Source: Pseudarthrobacter equi
GTDB taxonomy: Bacteria > Actinomycetota > Actinomycetes > Actinomycetales > Micrococcaceae
NCBI RefSeq assembly: GCF_900105535.1
Contig: NZ_LT629779.1
Coordinates: 1,364,001 to 1,428,000, forward strand
DNA length: 64,000 bases
Direction of reading: 5' to 3'
A program made the translations under genes and the position numbers. Below the pieces are notes generated by a model. That model saw nothing but the letters and a program-made list of their open reading frames with translations, was not told where the DNA came from and did not search any database. Shown piece after piece: positions 44,354-53,975 of this stretch (the first letter of the stretch is position 1; every line of letters starts with the position of its first letter).

Positions 44354-45433
44354 ATGCTGTTTTCCACCCTCACCCTCGGCGAACTTGAGCTCCCCAACCG
44401 TCTGGTCATGGCGCCACTGACGCGCGTCCGCTCCGGCGAGGCAGGTGTCCCGGGGCCGCTCGTCGTCGAGCATTACCGCCAGCGCGCCTCGCTCGGCCTC
44501 ATCGTTAGCGAAGGAACCCACCCGAGCGCCGGTGCACGCTCGTACGCAGGTCAGCCCGGGATCTTCAACCCCGAGCAGGTTGCAGGCTGGAAGAAGGTCA
44601 CGGACGCTGTTCACGCCGAGGGCGGCCGCATGTTCGCCCAGATCATGCACGGCGGGCGCGTCTCGCACCAGGACATCACGGGCGGGGCCGAAATCGTAGC
44701 GCCCAGCGCCGTTGCCGTGGAAGGAACTGTCCACACGCCGGCCGGCAAGCAGCCGTACCCGGTGCCACGTGCCCTGGATACTGACGAACTGCCTATGGTC
44801 ATCCAGGAATTCGTCAACGCCTCCCTCAACGCCATTGAGGCCGGATTCGACGGCGTAGAGCTGCACTCCGCCAACGGCTACCTCCTGCACGAGTTCCTGG
44901 CCCCGAACTCCAACGTCCGGACTGACAGCTACGGCGGTTCACCCGAAAATCGCGCCCGCTTCGTCATCGAAACCGTAAACGCCGTTGTGGCAGCAGTTGG
45001 CGCCAACCGAGTGGGCATCCGTATTTCGCCCGAGCACAACGTCCAAGGCATCGCCGAGACGGACGCGGCAGACGTGCGCGCCACCTATGAAGTGCTCGTG
45101 GACAGCATCGCCCCGCTCAACCTCGCCTACCTCAGCGTCCTCCACCACGAGCCCACCGGCGAGCTGGTGCAGGACCTCCGCACCCGCTTCGGCGGACCCT
45201 TCCTGGTGAACACCGGCTTCGGCGTGGTGACCACTAGGGAAGAGGCAGTGAGCCTCGTGGCCGACGGCCATGCAGACGCAGTGGTAGTGGGCCGGCCCGC
45301 CATCGCCAACCCGGACCTTGCTCGGCGCTGGAAGGAAAGCCTGCCGCTCAACGAGCCGGACGCCAGCACGTTCTACAGCACAGGCGCAGAAGGCTACACG
45401 GACTACCCCGTGTACCAGGACAGCAACTCGTAG
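44354..45433 (+). CDS. Old Yellow Enzyme-type alkene reductase
   Basis: A 359-aa FMN barrel that reduces activated C=C bonds with NAD(P)H. It has NRLVMAPLTRVRS at the start, the substrate-binding His/Asn pair in VELHSANGYLLHEFL, SNVRTDSYGGSPENRARF, and the FMN phosphate site GFGVVTTREEAVSLVADGHADAV. Catalytic Tyr is present in the normal Old Yellow Enzyme position within these blocks. An AAAGGAA site precedes the ATG. A long hairpin terminator follows. Confidence 0.93.
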   Translation: MLFSTLTLGELELPNRLVMAPLTRVRSGEAGVPGPLVVEHYRQRASLGLIVSEGTHPSAGARSYAGQPGIFNPEQVAGWKKVTDAVHAEGGRMFAQIMHGGRVSHQDITGGAEIVAPSAVAVEGTVHTPAGKQPYPVPRALDTDELPMVIQEFVNASLNAIEAGFDGVELHSANGYLLHEFLAPNSNVRTDSYGGSPENRARFVIETVNAVVAAVGANRVGIRISPEHNVQGIAETDAADVRATYEVLVDSIAPLNLAYLSVLHHEPTGELVQDLRTRFGGPFLVNTGFGVVTTREEAVSLVADGHADAVVVGRPAIANPDLARRWKESLPLNEPDASTFYSTGAEGYTDYPVYQDSNS

Positions 45434-45452
45434 CAGCAAGAAGGCCACATGC

Positions 45453-45490
45453 GATGAGGGCGGCACCCATGATTGGGTGCCGCCCTCATC
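45453..45490 (+). terminator. Hairpin terminator
   Basis: A perfect 16-bp stem (45453-45468 with 45475-45490) closes a 6-base loop atgatt, 20 bases after the alkene reductase stop. Confidence 0.8.
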
Positions 45491-45670
45491 TGCTGCTGCA
45501 CGGTGTGCTGTCCCGGCAGCGAAAAACCGGAAGCCATCCGACGACCCCCGGCCTACTCGGATTTTTGGCCCGCCGGACCCCGTTGGAAGCCGGCGGTGAT
45601 CAGATGCTACTCCAACGATTTGATTATTACTAGGCCTTCTTCGGCCCCGAAACAATTGCAGGTTCCGGGG

Positions 45671-45967
45671 CTACAGGAAGGCCTCGCGGCCCGTTCCTTC
45701 CTTCATTACGAGCCTGTCTTCTTGGATGGAGACAAGCACGCTCTTAGGCTTTCCGCTCACTTTTGTAATCGCCTTCAGTCCGCGGTTGGTCACCTCGACG
45801 CCCACCTGGGAACCCTTCGCCGGCAGCTCCACCGAGACCTCTGAGGCGATCCCGAGGATGGGATTGGTGGATACATCCACGTCACGCCACACCTGCTTGC
45901 CGTTAACCGTCAGGGTGATGTTGGCCTCCTCGAACCCTTCCTGAAACACAATCAGCAGTTCTTTCAT
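45671..45967 (-). CDS. Hypothetical small beta-rich protein, 98 aa
   Basis: A 98-aa soluble protein with alternating hydrophobic pattern (MKELLIVFQEGFEEANITLT, VWRDVDVSTNPILGIA) that suggests an immunoglobulin-like or beta-sandwich fold. No family recognised. A GAGGAAGAGG region precedes the ATG. An AGGCCTTC/GAAGGCCT repeat (45632-45639 with 45677-45684) and a GCCCCG/CGGGGC stem lie at its 3' end and may act as a terminator. Confidence 0.6.
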   Translation of the reverse strand: MKELLIVFQEGFEEANITLTVNGKQVWRDVDVSTNPILGIASEVSVELPAKGSQVGVEVTNRGLKAITKVSGKPKSVLVSIQEDRLVMKEGTGREAFL

Positions 45968-46154
45968 GGCGGCCTCTTCCTCGAGCATTAATGGCCTAAG
46001 ACGGCATATCAACTACAGCACTTCGCGGACGCGAGCGGAATACCCTTACCGCCTGCGCTGCCCGGCGAACACCCCCCGAAACGGGCCATCTGAGGAAGCA
46101 CGCCGGCTTCTGCCGCCGCTGGAGCGCAACTGGCGGGTAAGGCAAGATGTTCTG

Positions 46155-48644
46155 GTGACCCAACAGCCGCAAGCCCCTTCCAAGCCCGCAGCACAGCAGC
46201 CGGACGACGCCATCTACGCACAGATTGCCGAGGAGCTGGGCGTCAAACCTTGGCAGGTGAAAGCTGCCGTCGACCTGCTTGACGGCGGGTCAACGGTCCC
46301 GTTTATCGCGCGGTACCGCAAGGAAGCCACCGGAACGCTGGATGACGGCCAGCTCCGCGACCTGGAAGAGCGGCTGCGCTACCTCCGGGAGCTTGCCGAC
46401 CGCCGTCGCGCGGTCCTGGAAGCCATCGAGGCCCAGGGCCAGCTGACACCGGAATTGAAGAAGGCCATCCTGGCAGCGGACACCAAGTCCAGGCTGGAGG
46501 ATATTTACCTGCCCTTCAAGTCCAAGCGCCGCACGAAGGCACAGATAGCGCGCGAAGCAGGGCTGGAGCCGCTCGCCGACGCGCTCGTGAAGCGGCCCGA
46601 GCTCGATCCGGAGCGCGAGGCCGCCAAGTACCTCAACCCCGAACACGCCATCGGCGACGCGGCCGGCGCCCTCGCCGGCGCCCGTGCCATCCTCGTGGAG
46701 CGCGTCGCCCAGGACCCCGATCTCGCGGCCACGCTCCGCGAGCGTCTCTGGACGCAGGGCCGCATGGTGTCCCGCGTGAAAAAGGGCAAGGAGGCGGACG
46801 GCCAGAAATTCGCGGACTACTTCGACTTCACCCAGGCGCCCGCAGGAATGCCGTCCCATCGCGTGCTCGCCCTGCTGCGGGGGGAGAAGGACGGCGTCCT
46901 TGAACTCGACCTCGCCGAGGCGGATCCCGCGGACGACGACGCCCTGGCCGCCTCACGGGCACGATACGAGTCCGCGGTGGCCAGGTTCCTCGGGGTCGCC
47001 CACCGCGGCCGGCCCGCCGATGCGTGGCTGATGCAGACCGCCCAGGTTGCTTGGAAATCCCGGGTGCTGGCCAGGCTCACCGCAGACCTGCGGGGCAGGA
47101 TGTTCGCGGCGGCCGAGGACGAGGCAGTGCGGGTGTTCGCCGCGAACCTCCGGGATGTCCTCCTGGCTGCGCCTGCCGGCAACCGCCCCACGCTCGGCCT
47201 GGACCCGGGGCTGCGCACCGGCGTGAAGGTGGCGGTGGTGGACGGCACCGGCAAGGTCGTCGCCACGGACACCGTGTATCCCCATGCTCCGGCTCGGAAA
47301 TGGGATGAAGCGTTGGCGTCGCTGGTTAAACTGGCGCGGCAGCACGCCGTCGAACTCGTGGCCATCGGCAACGGAACCGCATCCAGGGAGACAGACAAGC
47401 TCGCCGCCGAGCTGATCAAGCTCCTTCCGGACGTGGACCGGAAGCCGCAAAAGCTGGTGGTTTCCGAAGCCGGAGCGTCCGTCTACTCGGCCTCGGCCCT
47501 CGCCGCCGCCGAGCTTCCGGGCATGGACGTTTCGCTGCGTGGCGCAGTGTCCATTGCCCGGCGATTGCAGGACCCCCTCGCGGAGCTCGTGAAGATCGAC
47601 CCCAAGTCCATAGGTGTGGGCCAGTACCAGCACGACGTCACCGCATCAAAGCTTGACCGGAGCCTGGACGCAGTGGTGGAGGACTGCGTGAACGCCGTCG
47701 GCGTGGACGTCAACACCGCTTCGCCTGCGCTCCTGAGTCGCGTGGCCGGCGTCGGGCCTCTGCTCAGCGAAAACATCGTGGCGTACCGAAACGAAAACGG
47801 CCCATTCGGCAAGCGTTCGGACCTCAAGAAAGTGCCGCGGCTGGGTGCCAAGGCCTTTGAGCAGTGCGCCGGGTTCCTGCGGATCACCGGGGGAGCGGAG
47901 CCTCTGGACGCCTCGAGCGTGCACCCGGAGTCCTACGCGGTGGCCCGGAAGATCCTGGTGGCGGCAGGCACGGCGCCGGCATCGTCGCTGGATCCGCGCG
48001 ACTTTGTGGACGACGCCTTCGGCCTGCCCACCGTGACGGACATCCTTGCCGAACTCGACAAGCCGGGACGTGACCCGCGCCCGGCGTTCACCACTGCCGC
48101 GTTCTCCGAAGGCATTGAAAAGATTTCCGACCTGAAACCCGGCATGGTCCTCGAGGGTACCGTCACCAACGTGGCCGCCTTTGGGGCGTTTGTGGATGTG
48201 GGCGTGCACCAGGACGGCCTGGTCCATGTATCCGCCCTGTCCAACCGCTTCGTGTCCGATCCCCGCGAAGTGGTGAAGTCCGGCCAGGTGGTGCGCGTAA
48301 AGGTGCTGGAAGCGGATCCGGACAGGAAGCGGATTTCCCTGACGCTAAGGCTCGACGACGAACCGGGCCCGCGCGGACAGGCTCCCCGCGGTACGGGCGC
48401 CGGTGGGCAGCGCCCCACGGGTTCGTCTGCAGGAAGCGCCAAGGCGCCGGATTCCCGCAGGGGCGGTCCCGCTGCCGCGAAGCAGGGCGAACGGACTGCC
48501 GGTGGAGGCCAGGGCGGCCGGAACGGGGGAGGTCGAAACCCGGGTGCAGCCGGCGGCTCCGGCGGCCGCGGTTCTGCTCCGCAGGCTGCACCCGCGAACA
48601 CTGCCATGGCCGAGGCGCTGCGCCGGGCCGGGCTCGGGAAGTAG
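46155..48644 (+). CDS. tex: Tex-family RNA-binding transcription accessory protein
   Basis: An 829-aa protein with the Tex order: helical N-terminus (LGVKPWQVKAAVDLLDGGST VPFIARYRKE type), YqgF-like nuclease-fold domain (TLGLDPGLRTGVKVAVVD), helix-hairpin-helix region (VDVNTASPALLSRVAGVG), and an S1 RNA-binding domain (LKPGMVLEGTVTNVAAFGAF). A Gly/Arg/Pro-rich tail of about 90 residues follows, longer than usual and probably RNA-contacting. The GTG at 46155 has no ribosome site but has CAAGAT six bases upstream, so a leaderless message is possible. An ATG at 45966 would add 63 atypical residues. Confidence 0.93.
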   Translation: MTQQPQAPSKPAAQQPDDAIYAQIAEELGVKPWQVKAAVDLLDGGSTVPFIARYRKEATGTLDDGQLRDLEERLRYLRELADRRRAVLEAIEAQGQLTPELKKAILAADTKSRLEDIYLPFKSKRRTKAQIAREAGLEPLADALVKRPELDPEREAAKYLNPEHAIGDAAGALAGARAILVERVAQDPDLAATLRERLWTQGRMVSRVKKGKEADGQKFADYFDFTQAPAGMPSHRVLALLRGEKDGVLELDLAEADPADDDALAASRARYESAVARFLGVAHRGRPADAWLMQTAQVAWKSRVLARLTADLRGRMFAAAEDEAVRVFAANLRDVLLAAPAGNRPTLGLDPGLRTGVKVAVVDGTGKVVATDTVYPHAPARKWDEALASLVKLARQHAVELVAIGNGTASRETDKLAAELIKLLPDVDRKPQKLVVSEAGASVYSASALAAAELPGMDVSLRGAVSIARRLQDPLAELVKIDPKSIGVGQYQHDVTASKLDRSLDAVVEDCVNAVGVDVNTASPALLSRVAGVGPLLSENIVAYRNENGPFGKRSDLKKVPRLGAKAFEQCAGFLRITGGAEPLDASSVHPESYAVARKILVAAGTAPASSLDPRDFVDDAFGLPTVTDILAELDKPGRDPRPAFTTAAFSEGIEKISDLKPGMVLEGTVTNVAAFGAFVDVGVHQDGLVHVSALSNRFVSDPREVVKSGQVVRVKVLEADPDRKRISLTLRLDDEPGPRGQAPRGTGAGGQRPTGSSAGSAKAPDSRRGGPAAAKQGERTAGGGQGGRNGGGRNPGAAGGSGGRGSAPQAAPANTAMAEALRRAGLGK

Positions 48645-48737
48645 GGTGCGCCCCCTCCGGTGACGCGAGGCTGCCCTTGAGCTGGCCGGTGGAGCGGTGG
48701 GCTTTCGGGTGGGGCAGCTTTCTGCAAGGGTGGGGCC

Positions 48738-49088
48738 ATGACCTATTTCCTGGAGTACACGATCCCTGCCGCATCCAGCGACGCCGAGTTTGAGTTTCCC
48801 CACGATGAGATCAATTCCGGGACCACCATTCCGCTGGCCCAGACCGGCGCCGATGTGGTCCACTCCTCGGAACTACCAGCCCGCACCAGCATCGTGGGGG
48901 CTACGGTCCCCGAAGCTAAACTCGAGGCTGAACAACTGATCTCGCACAGCCGCGCCTCGGAGGCCGCCCTGTACTTTGATCCCTCTCAGTCGCTGGGGAC
49001 TGGCGTTGGCACGCTCGTTGCCACCTTCACCGACAGCAATGGCTGGCAGGACACGTCGGCAGAGGATCCGCAAGGCCGCACCTTCTAA
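48738..49088 (+). CDS. Hypothetical protein, 116 aa
   Basis: A soluble, mostly acidic and Ser/Thr-rich protein with no signal peptide or known domain (MTYFLEYTIPAASSDAEFEF at the start). It stands alone, with a terminator about 40 bases after its stop. A weak ribosome site (AGGGTGGGG) lies upstream. Confidence 0.5.
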   Translation: MTYFLEYTIPAASSDAEFEFPHDEINSGTTIPLAQTGADVVHSSELPARTSIVGATVPEAKLEAEQLISHSRASEAALYFDPSQSLGTGVGTLVATFTDSNGWQDTSAEDPQGRTF

Positions 49089-49128
49089 GTCGGGTCCTGC
49101 TGCTAATCCGGCACGGCCAGCATCTCCA

Positions 49129-49166
49129 ACGGCCAGCGCGTCATTTAGGCGTCCTGGCCGTTTTTT
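49129..49166 (+). terminator. Rho-independent terminator
   Basis: ACGGCCAG (49129-49136) pairs with CTGGCCGT (49154-49161) and is followed by a run of six T residues. A second acggccag word at 49113-49120 offers an alternative pairing. Confidence 0.75.
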
Positions 49167-49181
49167 GTTGCCGTCCTTGGC

Positions 49182-49240
49182 GGGCACAGTTGAGCTCGTG
49201 GCTACCGAAGGCCTATCAGTGACCAGGGATCATTCAGGTG
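49182..49240 (+). repeat. Decayed partial copy of the 49279-49515 gene
   Basis: This 59-base stretch matches 49416-49474 at about three quarters of positions and keeps the same codon phase: GTVELVATEGLSVTRDHS against GTAALVAATGLSVTTVHS. It lacks a proper start and soon ends, so it looks like the remnant of a duplicated neighbour. Confidence 0.55.
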
Positions 49241-49278
49241 CGGCGCAGTGTCTGTAAGCCGTCCGTCCAACTTTTCAC

Positions 49279-49515
49279 ATGGAGCCACGTCCGAATCTGC
49301 CGGGCCTGTGCCGAGACTTGCTCGGTTGTCATGACGTTCGAGGCTGCTGGTTACACGGATACTGGCTCGCGCCGCACGGCTGCGTGCTCATTGAAACCAG
49401 CGGGCAACAGGCCGAGGGCACAGCCGCGCTCGTGGCCGCCACAGGACTTTCTGTGACCACCGTTCATTCAGAGGAACTCGATGGCACGGTCGTGGTGGGG
49501 AGCGTCCACAAGTAG
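49279..49515 (+). CDS. Hypothetical protein, 78 aa
   Basis: Short protein containing several Cys and His (LCRDLLGCHDVRGCWLHGYW) and a C-terminal strand-like part (GTAALVAATGLSVTTVHSEE). No family recognised. The presence of a diverged copy just upstream suggests the reading frame has been under selection. Expression is not supported by a clear ribosome site. Confidence 0.45.
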   Translation: MEPRPNLPGLCRDLLGCHDVRGCWLHGYWLAPHGCVLIETSGQQAEGTAALVAATGLSVTTVHSEELDGTVVVGSVHK

Positions 49516-49603
49516 GGGCGCCCCCGGCGGTGCGGGTGCAACCGCGCGCCTGTAGCTGTCCTGTCAACGTGTTGGGGGCAACCCCAAATGTGTTGGGCGT
49601 GGG

Positions 49604-51502
49604 TCATGGCCAGGGGGTGTTGGCTGCGGTGGGCGCTGGTTGTGGTGGTTGGGGTGGTGGTTTGAAGTAGTGGTTTTGTTGGGGTGTTTGGGTGGGGTCG
49701 ATGTGGGGTGGGGGGATGAAGGTTGGGGTGCCGTTGGTGGTGGTGATGGTCCAGTTTTCTTTGTGGATGAGGTGGTGGTGATGGGTGCAGAGGAGTGTTC
49801 CGTTGGTGGTGTTGGTGTGGCCGCCGTGTGACCAGTAGGTGATGTGGTGGGCTTCGCACCAGGGGGCGGGGATGGTGCAGTTGGGGAAGGTGCAGCCTTG
49901 GTCGCGGGCGGTGAGGGCTACGCGTTGGGTTGGGGTGAAGAGTCTGGTTTTGCGTCCGAGGTCGAGGATTTCGCTGGTGGTGCCCAGGAGTGCGGGGATG
50001 ATGTCGGCGTCGCAGGCGATTTTGCGGAGGGTGGTGGCGGCGACGGGGCCGGTGAAGGCGAAGGTGCCGGCGGCCGGTGTGTGGGGTGCTGTGGGGGTGG
50101 GGAAGAGGTCGTGGTGGTTGATGGTGGCGATGATTTGGGGTCTGTTGCCGCCGGTGGTGGGGAGGTGGTTGGTGGTGAGGGCGGTTTTGACGGCGGTGAT
50201 GATGCCGTCGAGTTGTTGTTGGGGGCGGGTGCGGCGTTCCAGGTCCGGGGCGGGGGATGCCTGATTGCCTGAGCGGGCGCCTTCTTGAAGCACGGTGTTG
50301 TCGCCATTGCCCCCGTCGTCGGCGTCTGTGGCTGCCCGGTTGGTGGTGGTGTTGGGGGTGGTGGTGCGGGGGTTGGTGGCGATGTTCATGGCGGTGAGGA
50401 GGTGTTCGTATTGGTCGGTGGTGGCGAAGATTTCGACGTGGTGGAGGCCGTGGCGGGGTTTGCGGATGAAGGCGCCTTGGGTGTGGCGGAGTGCTTCTTC
50501 GGTGGGTTCGGTGCCGTCGGCGTCGATGGTTTCGGTGAGGCGTTGGGCCAGGCGGGTGAGGAAGTCGGGGTCTGCGGTGGTGGCGGCGTGGGTGAGGTGG
50601 TGTTCGATGCCGTGCAGGATTTCGGGGGTGGTGTGGTGTTGTAGCCGGTCGAGGGTGGCGGTGATGATGGTGGCCGCCTGGGAGGACACGGCGGGTGCGG
50701 TGATGGTGTGTGGTGGTGTGGCTGGGGTGGCGGGCTGGCCGGTGCTGGCGTCGGATGGTGCGAGGGTGGTGGCGAGGTGTTCGTGTGGTGGCGGTGTGGG
50801 TGTGCCGGTGAGGGTGGTGCCGGGCAGGGTTTGCTGGGCGAGGGTGAGGCGGCGGCGGGCTTCGCGGATGGGGATGCGGAGCCTGAGCCGGAGGAACTCG
50901 GCGGTGTTCCGGCAGCCGTCATCGGCCGGGGACCTCACCCCCGTGGGTGTTCCGGCGGGTGTGGGCAAGTTTGTGTCGGTTTCGTTGAGGGTTTCGGTGC
51001 CGTTGGCGTCCCGGGAACTGACCCCGGCGGCGGTGCGGCGTGCGGTCCGGTGGGTGGCAGCCCGGGTGGCGGCGTCGGTGATCGCGTGGGTGCGGGTGTG
51101 GTCCACTGCCCCGGCGGCGATGAGTTGGAGATACTCCACGCAGCGGGAGAGCTCTTCGACGTCGGCGGCGAACGTGGCCGCGCTGGTGTAGCCGGTTGTG
51201 GGCAGGGCGTCGCGGGCTGTGACCGCCGCGGCGGCCACCCGTGCGGTCAGGACAGACAAATCCAAAGCTGCATCCAAAGGCAGGTCCAGAGGCAGGTCTG
51301 CTGATTGGTCTGGTGCGGGGTGGCCGGGGACGGGCCGAAGGTGACCTGCCGTGCGGACCTGTGGCCCGGCGTCGTGGCCCGCCGTGCGGAGGTTCGGCCC
51401 GTCGTCGTGCCCGGCGGAAAGGTGACGGCTGGAGCGGAAGCCCAGAGGCAGCAAGCCCGAAGAGTCCTCGCTCTCCGACACCTGCTCCCCAATGGCTTCC
51501 AT
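49604..51502 (-). CDS. DUF222/HNH endonuclease (13E12 type)
   Basis: A protein of about 632 aa. The N-terminal and central parts are the DUF222 region (ELSRCVEYLQLIAAGAVDHT, PIREARRRLTLAQQ); the C-terminus is an HNH nuclease with CTFPNCTIPAPWCEAHHITYW and LLCTHHHHLIHKENW. This architecture is the 13E12 repeat family, common in many copies in actinobacteria. The long Thr/Pro/Ala-rich stretch (about 200-480) gives the coding strand strong C-richness. I favour the ATG at 51502 over one 14 codons earlier. Confidence 0.9.
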   Translation of the reverse strand: MEAIGEQVSESEDSSGLLPLGFRSSRHLSAGHDDGPNLRTAGHDAGPQVRTAGHLRPVPGHPAPDQSADLPLDLPLDAALDLSVLTARVAAAAVTARDALPTTGYTSAATFAADVEELSRCVEYLQLIAAGAVDHTRTHAITDAATRAATHRTARRTAAGVSSRDANGTETLNETDTNLPTPAGTPTGVRSPADDGCRNTAEFLRLRLRIPIREARRRLTLAQQTLPGTTLTGTPTPPPHEHLATTLAPSDASTGQPATPATPPHTITAPAVSSQAATIITATLDRLQHHTTPEILHGIEHHLTHAATTADPDFLTRLAQRLTETIDADGTEPTEEALRHTQGAFIRKPRHGLHHVEIFATTDQYEHLLTAMNIATNPRTTTPNTTTNRAATDADDGGNGDNTVLQEGARSGNQASPAPDLERRTRPQQQLDGIITAVKTALTTNHLPTTGGNRPQIIATINHHDLFPTPTAPHTPAAGTFAFTGPVAATTLRKIACDADIIPALLGTTSEILDLGRKTRLFTPTQRVALTARDQGCTFPNCTIPAPWCEAHHITYWSHGGHTNTTNGTLLCTHHHHLIHKENWTITTTNGTPTFIPPPHIDPTQTPQQNHYFKPPPQPPQPAPTAANTPWP

Positions 51503-51566
51503 GACCCCACTCTGCCAAAGGGCACTGACAATCAGGACCCCCACAAACCCCTATGTGGAAAACCCG

Positions 51567-51977
51567 TCAGTCGGTAGGAGCCTCGGTTGGCTCACTGGGT
51601 CGCTGGGTGTCCTTTTGCCAGGGCCAGCGCCCCGTGATTTCCAATTCCAGCGAGAAGCTGAGAAAGGTCCGGATGAGCACGATGCCGGCCAGGACACCCA
51701 CGCTTTCGAAGGTGGGAGTGACTGCCACGGTTCGGATGATGTCGGCCGCCACCAGGAGCTCGAGTCCCAGCAGAATGGACCTTCCCAACAGCTGCCTGTA
51801 CAGCCGGTAGAAGCTCATTTTGGCCGGGGTGTTGACGGTGCTGGCGGTTTGCATTGCCCGGGGCACCTGGCCCCGCAGAGCCATAGGGAGCGACACCAGC
51901 GCGCCGATAACCATCACCGCTACACCGGCAAAGTCGACAATCTGCCCCACGGTCTCGATGATGTGCCGGAAATCCAC
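51567..51977 (-). CDS. DUF1622 membrane protein
   Basis: A 136-aa protein with three predicted helices: VGQIVDFAGVAVMVIGALVS, LGRSILLGLELLVAADIIRT and VGVLAGIVLIRTFLSFSLE. This matches the DUF1622 family, small bacterial membrane proteins of unknown function. The GTG at 51977 has a GGGAGG site nine bases before it; an earlier ATG at 52013 would add 12 residues. Confidence 0.82.
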   Translation of the reverse strand: MDFRHIIETVGQIVDFAGVAVMVIGALVSLPMALRGQVPRAMQTASTVNTPAKMSFYRLYRQLLGRSILLGLELLVAADIIRTVAVTPTFESVGVLAGIVLIRTFLSFSLELEITGRWPWQKDTQRPSEPTEAPTD

Positions 51978-52034
51978 GTGCCTAGCCTCCCACCAAACCT
52001 GTCTGGCCTGCACCGGAGCTCCGGCGCCGGCTGC

Positions 52035-52895
52035 TTACGGGTGCCGCACGCCGCGCCCGGCGATGACTTCCCTATACCCTTCCCGGAAGCTGGGAAACGC
52101 GAAGGTGAAGCCGGTCCCATGGAGAAGCTTGTTGGAGCAGCGCTTGTTGCCGGCGCGCGCGGGGCCTGCGTCACCCACTTCGGGTTCCGGGAGGCCCAGT
52201 TCAGCGGCGAGGAAGCGGAGGATGGAGCCCATATCGGCCGGATCGTCGTCCACTCCAACGTAGACCGGCGCCGGTTCGTCCGCCATGGTGGCGAGATGCA
52301 CCAGGGCTGCCGCGGCGTCGTCGCGGTGGATGCGGTTCGTATACCGGATATCCTGCGGAACCACCGCTGAGCCGCTCCGCACCTGGTCGATCAGCCTCGT
52401 ACGGCCGGGACCGTAGATACCGCCGAGCCGCAGGGAGACGGCAGCGGTACCGGAACCCGCAAGCCTCGAACGCAGCAGGTCTTCGGCCTCCACCAAGACC
52501 CTGCCGGAGAAACCGCCCGGCTCCGTTGGCGTCTTTTCGTCCACCCAGCCGCCCCCGGCGTCCCCGTACACAGCGGTGGACGAGACAAAAAGCACCCGGC
52601 GGGGGATCACGCCGTCGCGCTCCAAAGCGTCGAGTACGTGGGTCACGCCGTCCACATAGGCGGCGCGGTACGCGTCTTCCCTGGGTGCATCCGCAGCCAC
52701 GGCAATGACGACGGCGGACGTGTCCGCCGGGACCGCCGGCAGCGGGGCGGAGCTCAGGTCAGCCGCGACGCCTTCGATGGCTGCCGGAAGTTTGGAGGGG
52801 GACCGGCGCCAGCCGACAACACGGTGGCCCAGGCCGGCGAACCGAAGCGCGGCCTCCGTGCCCAGATCGCCGCAGCCCGCCAAAAGGATCGTCAT
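52035..52895 (-). CDS. NAD(P)-dependent epimerase-like protein (extended SDR)
   Basis: A 286-aa Rossmann protein: nucleotide motif LLAGCGDLGTEAALRFAGLG, strand motif RVLFVSSTAVYGDAGGGWVDE with Ser and Tyr of the catalytic triad, and IYGPGRTRLIDQV. It resembles YeeZ-type epimerases; the substrate is unknown. It lies three bases after the gene at 52899 on the same strand, so they are an operon. Confidence 0.86.
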   Translation of the reverse strand: MTILLAGCGDLGTEAALRFAGLGHRVVGWRRSPSKLPAAIEGVAADLSSAPLPAVPADTSAVVIAVAADAPREDAYRAAYVDGVTHVLDALERDGVIPRRVLFVSSTAVYGDAGGGWVDEKTPTEPGGFSGRVLVEAEDLLRSRLAGSGTAAVSLRLGGIYGPGRTRLIDQVRSGSAVVPQDIRYTNRIHRDDAAAALVHLATMADEPAPVYVGVDDDPADMGSILRFLAAELGLPEPEVGDAGPARAGNKRCSNKLLHGTGFTFAFPSFREGYREVIAGRGVRHP

Positions 52896-52898
52896 GGG

Positions 52899-53819
52899 TT
52901 ACGGTGCCTCCACCGGGAAGAAGACCCGCGGGTCCTGCAGGAGCGCCGGGTAGGCGAACGCGGAACGGTCGATGATCTCGGTGACCGTGAAATGCCTGCC
53001 GAACCGGCCGTCGTCCAGGGTGATGGGCCGGCCCGTCACCTGGCCCACGGCGAACTTGGCACCCTTCTCGAACGGAACGGCAACCGGCGTCTTTCCGGGC
53101 AGGGTGGAGAAGGCTTCCTCCTGCGCGAGCCGCTTGCGGGTGGGCTTCTTGGCCTGCGGCTTGGGTGCGGCCTTCCGCGACTGCTTGGAGGGCCGCCGGG
53201 ACTTCTCCTCGAGGTACACGGGGCTGTAGTCGTCGTCCGAGCCCGGTGCGCCCGCCGTGGCAGCGTTGCCTCGGCCAACGGGCGGCAGCGCAACGGTGTC
53301 CAGCGTCTGGGGATCGACGTCGGCGTGCGGGTCCCGGAGGATCCACAGGATCTCGCCCTCGGGTTCCTGGGGCAGGAACTCATGCCGGGGTTCGGGCCAG
53401 ATGTAGTCCATCTCCGGAATCGCGTCGGAGAAGAGCGGGCTGTAGAACTTGGAATCCTTGTGGACCAGCTTGGACCGGTGGCTGAGGTGGAAATCCGGAT
53501 CACCAAGCCACGGCGGCAGCAGGATCTTCGACGCGTAGTCCGGGTGGGCGGCCTGCGGGGCGAACTCGGCAATGTTGGCGCGCGTGTTGTCCGGGTGGCC
53601 GCGTTCCATCCACTCGTCCACCATGGCCAGGCCGTACATGGTGAGGGCCGGGACGTAGCCCATCCACATCCGGATCGCGGGGTGGGTCTGCCATCCGTAT
53701 CCGGGAAGGACCAGCGCACGGAGTGTCTGGAGGGCCTCCACCCGCTGCTTGCCCAGCCGGGCGGTGTCCAGTGCAGCGGCGCTCTGCCGGAAATCAGGGT
53801 ACGGGAGGAAGGTTTGCAT
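52899..53819 (-). CDS. MSMEG_6728-type conserved protein
   Basis: A 306-aa protein whose first 180 residues (MQTFLPYPDFRQSAAALDTA, then RLGKQRVEALQTLRALV, YGWQTHPAIRMWMGYVPALT) resemble the actinobacterial MSMEG_6728 family, related to pyrimidine dimer DNA glycosylases. A Lys/Arg/Ala-rich linker (about 215-260) joins a C-terminal segment with no known domain. The ATG at 53819 begins the conserved block directly. A DNA repair role is inferred from the family only. Confidence 0.78.
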   Translation of the reverse strand: MQTFLPYPDFRQSAAALDTARLGKQRVEALQTLRALVLPGYGWQTHPAIRMWMGYVPALTMYGLAMVDEWMERGHPDNTRANIAEFAPQAAHPDYASKILLPPWLGDPDFHLSHRSKLVHKDSKFYSPLFSDAIPEMDYIWPEPRHEFLPQEPEGEILWILRDPHADVDPQTLDTVALPPVGRGNAATAGAPGSDDDYSPVYLEEKSRRPSKQSRKAAPKPQAKKPTRKRLAQEEAFSTLPGKTPVAVPFEKGAKFAVGQVTGRPITLDDGRFGRHFTVTEIIDRSAFAYPALLQDPRVFFPVEAP

Positions 53820-53975
53820 CCATTCAGTCTGACGGCACGTTGCTGATGTGCCAATTGCAGTGCCGGGCGCCACAGGAAGGCAGGCCGGATGTCCAAATAG
53901 TGGACGGTTACATACTCGCGGGAGGTCGAACCACTAAGATCACCGCAACCCATCCCGCGTTTTGGAAGCTACCTC

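Noticed and set aside
49604..51502. Long GT-rich plus-strand frames in the DUF222 region
   Set aside because: They are shadows of the C-rich coding strand of the HNH gene and have low-complexity Gly/Val products.
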